From assembly GCA_964531095.1 (NCBI GenBank), contig CAZHED010000021.1:34008-98007 (forward strand): DNA of 64,000 nucleotides. The letters run 5' to 3'. Numbering within the stretch: position 1 is the first letter of the stretch; every line of letters starts with the position of its first letter. Positions 62,011 to 64,000 of the stretch are shown piece by piece. The notes under the pieces were generated by a model. It saw only the letters and a list, made by a program, of their open reading frames with translations, ran no database searches and was not told where the DNA came from. Source of the DNA: Palsa-1150 sp964531095. GTDB lineage: Bacteria; Myxococcota_A; Polyangia; Polyangiales; Polyangiaceae. Made by a program: the position numbers and the translations under genes.

Positions 62011-62862
62011 TCAGTAGTTCACGAAGTAGAGATCGTCGACCCAGACATCAAAGCTCAGACTCGAGGCCCCGTCTGGCGCATTCACCTGGAAGACCAGCGA
62101 ATAAACTTGATGAAGGTCGATCGTGTCCGGCGTGGGGTGGAAGCCCCAATCCTCTTGGGCGAGCTCCGAGAAGTCGATCGTGTATTGCTTGAAGCTACCG
62201 GTGAGGTCCCGCGTCGCGGCGAAGCCGTCGAGACAATTCGCCGTGCCCCCGTCGCTGTCCAGGCACACCCCGGCACCTGAATACGTGTTTTTGTCCTGAA
62301 TGCGAACCTGGAGGGTCGCGCTATCGAGGTTCTGAGCGGCCATGGCCCAGAAGGTGATTCCCCTATACTTGCTCAGATCAACCGGATCCAAGCCGAACCC
62401 AATCATGTCGGGTCCCCCATCCGGGTGCGGCGCGAATTCAACGGCCGCGCCGCCCCAGGTGATGGGCAAAGGTTGAGGGGTCCGAACGCGCGCGGCGTGG
62501 GAGCTCGTGATTCCAGGGAACGTTTCATAAGGTGCGGGCACGGGCGCGTGCGGGTCGAATATCCATTGGTTTGCGTGCTGCCCCCAGGCGGGACCAAAAG
62601 CTCCCGCGGGAGGTGTCCACGAGACTTGAGGCCCCGGCCCCTCCATGTCGTCGATTCGCGTGTAGCTGAGTCCCGGGATACCCGCCTCGGTCGCCGCGTC
62701 TGTGGCCCCCGCGTCTGTGATTGACGCGGTCGAGACATCGGAGGTTCCGCCGCCGTCCGGAGCAGAGGAAACGTTCCCGTTGGCGCTTGAACAGGCCACC
62801 GAGCAGGCCAGGGCCGATGCGCCGACGATCGGCAGGGCCCACGAGATGCGTGTGTTCGACAT
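62011..62862 (-). CDS. Lipoprotein with carbohydrate-binding-like domain
   Basis: This is a 283-aa lipoprotein. The signal peptide contains Cys 20 and Cys 24 (ALAC, SVAC), followed by a Gly/Asp/Ser/Ala linker. The single domain starts at YTRIDDMEGPG and shares DLSKYRGITFWAMA, LQVRIQD, YTIDFSELAQ and LSFDVWVDDLYFV with the C-terminus of the converging lipoprotein. The pattern resembles CBM11-like jelly rolls. ATG 62862 has AGGA eight bases upstream. It probably binds a glycan; no catalytic motif is seen. Confidence 0.78.
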   Translation of the reverse strand: MSNTRISWALPIVGASALACSVACSSANGNVSSAPDGGGTSDVSTASITDAGATDAATEAGIPGLSYTRIDDMEGPGPQVSWTPPAGAFGPAWGQHANQWIFDPHAPVPAPYETFPGITSSHAARVRTPQPLPITWGGAAVEFAPHPDGGPDMIGFGLDPVDLSKYRGITFWAMAAQNLDSATLQVRIQDKNTYSGAGVCLDSDGGTANCLDGFAATRDLTGSFKQYTIDFSELAQEDWGFHPTPDTIDLHQVYSLVFQVNAPDGASSLSFDVWVDDLYFVNY

Positions 62863-63284
62863 GATGTTCGTCCTCGCTTGCCACTTCATTGCAGTCCGGC
62901 CCCCCGTCCCCGTGACGCGGCTCCTGACCGCCTTTCGGAGCCCATCGCACCTTCCGTGCCGCGTCGATGGCCGTGTGCGATGGCCCTCGGCGCCCCGGCT
63001 GACGGCGAGCCAGACGGTGCTCCTTGGGTGCCACCGCTCGTGCAGCAGAACTTTCCGTGTACGGCCGCGCGCACAGGTGTCCGGCGCGCCGCACAGGTCG
63101 AGCGGTCACTTCAAGAAGGTGACTTCGGCGACGTCCGCGCGGTCGCCCGAGCCCCGTCCTCCGACATTGGGGTGTATCCATGATCGAAGTGCGATCGAGT
63201 CCCACCGTCTGAAATCGGTCATCCTACGAAAGCGTGCCCCGCCTCGAGGCGCGCGATACGCTGTCAGGTTCCGAGGAGGGCCTG
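62863..63284. other. Divergent intergenic region
   Basis: This 422-bp gap separates the CBM-like lipoprotein and the exported membrane protein, which point away from each other. I found one imperfect stem (GTCAC at 63105-63109 with GTGAC at 63119-63123) and a GAGGAGG ribosome site at the right end for the next gene. No short gene or RNA is convincing. Confidence 0.5.
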
Positions 63285-63920
63285 ATGAACCGTCCACTGA
63301 CCCCTACCCGTTCACGCGCATGGACCGCCGTGTGGCTCGCGACGGCCGTCCTCGCCGGCACGAGCCTCACGACCGGAAACGCCCGCGCGCAAGACGCGGC
63401 GGGGACTGCGCCCATGGTCCAAGTCGAAGCACAACCGCAACCGGCGGCCCCCCGATCGCAGCCCATCGCCATCCCGCGCGAGGACGGTCCGCGCGTCATC
63501 ACCCGGTGGCAACCGGGGGAGCCCGTACCGGCCGGGTATCACCCCGCCCAGCGACCGCGCACCGGCGCGATCGTCGGCGGCGCGGTCACGCTCGGCGTTC
63601 TCTACATGCTCAGCGCGTTCATCGCGGCAGTGGGGACCGATGTCGCCAACGCTAGCCATGGGAGCAATCCCGTCAGCGGCCTCTTCGTCCCGGTGGTCGG
63701 CCCGTTCCTCACGATGACGCAGTCGTCCAGCGCGACGGCGGACCTCTTTCTCGTCCTGGACGGTGCGGGACAGACCGCTGGCGCCATCTTCCTCGTTTGG
63801 GGAGTGACATCGCCGCAGAACGTTCTGATGCGTGACGGCTACGCCCAGCCGCGGCTCGTGCCCCGCCCGATGCTCCTCGGGAAGGACGGCGCGGGGTTCG
63901 GGCTTTCGGGCACGTTCTAG
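63285..63920 (+). CDS. Exported membrane protein of unknown function
   Basis: This is a 211-aa protein with a cleavable-looking signal peptide (ending ARA|Q, about residue 35) and a Pro/Gln-rich segment. Two hydrophobic stretches follow: TGAIVGGAVTLGVLYMLSAFIAAVG and a segment around LVLDGAGQTAGAIFLVWGV. Similar small proteins with 'RPRTGxIVGGAVTLGxLY' are common in myxobacteria and have no assigned role. ATG 63285 follows GAGGAGG with good spacing. Confidence 0.72.
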   Translation: MNRPLTPTRSRAWTAVWLATAVLAGTSLTTGNARAQDAAGTAPMVQVEAQPQPAAPRSQPIAIPREDGPRVITRWQPGEPVPAGYHPAQRPRTGAIVGGAVTLGVLYMLSAFIAAVGTDVANASHGSNPVSGLFVPVVGPFLTMTQSSSATADLFLVLDGAGQTAGAIFLVWGVTSPQNVLMRDGYAQPRLVPRPMLLGKDGAGFGLSGTF

Positions 63921-63936
63921 GGGCGTGCCCTCTTCG

Positions 63937-64000
63937 CTGGGACGCGCACGAGTCCACCCGGAACGCGCGCCTCCCGCCCTGGGACGCGCACGAGTCCACC
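63937..64000. repeat. 42-bp tandem repeat at the window edge
   Basis: Two perfect 22-base copies, each containing GGGACGCGCACGAGTCCA, occur at 63937-63958 and 63979-64000, a period of 42 bp. The spacer is also partly similar to the sequence before the first copy. The array probably continues beyond the window. It could be intergenic, or it could be the 3' part of a minus-strand repetitive gene. Confidence 0.65.

Noticed and set aside
1..64000. CRISPR arrays, rRNA operons, prophage or toxin-antitoxin modules
   Set aside because: None was found by reading both strands; the only short regular repeats are those listed.

Overview
The window is GC-rich, densely coded bacterial chromosome. Its make-up points to a myxobacterium of the Polyangiales type (Labilithrix/Sorangium-like). 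The signs are many lipoproteins with long Asp/Ala/Gly-rich linkers, Cys-rich 'ADCDKLASTGCEV' repeats joined to DUF1566 domains, a Ser/Thr kinase beside a PEGA/TPR protein and a sigma-54 activator, and frequent GTG/TTG starts. The lineage is inferred from gene content; there is no rRNA in the window. No prophage, CRISPR array, rRNA operon or intact transposase was seen.

Layout. 0.1-11 kb: secreted and envelope functions (DUF1566 lipoprotein, GH78 alpha-L-rhamnosidase lipoprotein, esterase lipoprotein, PH-domain protein, Dps, a flotillin/NfeD-like pair, a PD40 propeller lipoprotein). 11-26 kb: core and metabolic genes (IF-1-like protein, SWIM/SNF2 helicase, Uup-type ABC-F ATPase, argS, glycogen phosphorylase, a DUF2062-methyltransferase fusion, a GH6 glycanase lipoprotein, an HDOD protein). 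26-35 kb, minus strand: two tandem PilZ proteins, then (read in transcription order) a TPR membrane protein, prs, rplY, pth, rpsF, rpsR, rplI, dnaB and an ArsA-like ATPase. This is a translation/replication block interrupted between rplI and dnaB by a 122-bp palindromic element that looks like an IS630-type MITE. 35-41 kb: RlmI-like and other methyltransferases, tRNA-Arg(CCT), PPK2, a Pit phosphate transporter, a universal stress protein. 41-50 kb: DUF985 cupin, SelO, lipoproteins, a luciferase-like monooxygenase, a cNMP-binding/thioredoxin-reductase-like fusion without redox cysteines, a chloroperoxidase-type hydrolase, and an esterase-propeller lipoprotein. 50-56 kb: a DNA-repair group (PolX, a stand-alone LigD-type polymerase, a stand-alone ATP-dependent ligase coupled to a DUF1697 gene) and a pirin. 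56-62 kb: a tight four-gene operon (NtrC-type regulator, membrane Ser/Thr kinase, PEGA/TPR protein, large lipoprotein) facing a lipoprotein that shares its C-terminal domain. 63-64 kb: a small exported membrane protein and the start of a 42-bp tandem repeat.

Working together. Pit and PPK2 form a phosphate-uptake/polyphosphate pair, with an 11-bp direct repeat resembling a Pho box in the divergent region upstream. PolX, LigPol and ligase could together fill and seal breaks, although no Ku gene is in view. The four-gene kinase operon is the best candidate here for an uncharacterised system: a cell-surface lipoprotein and an envelope PEGA/TPR protein wired to a kinase and a sigma-54 activator with an atypical receiver.
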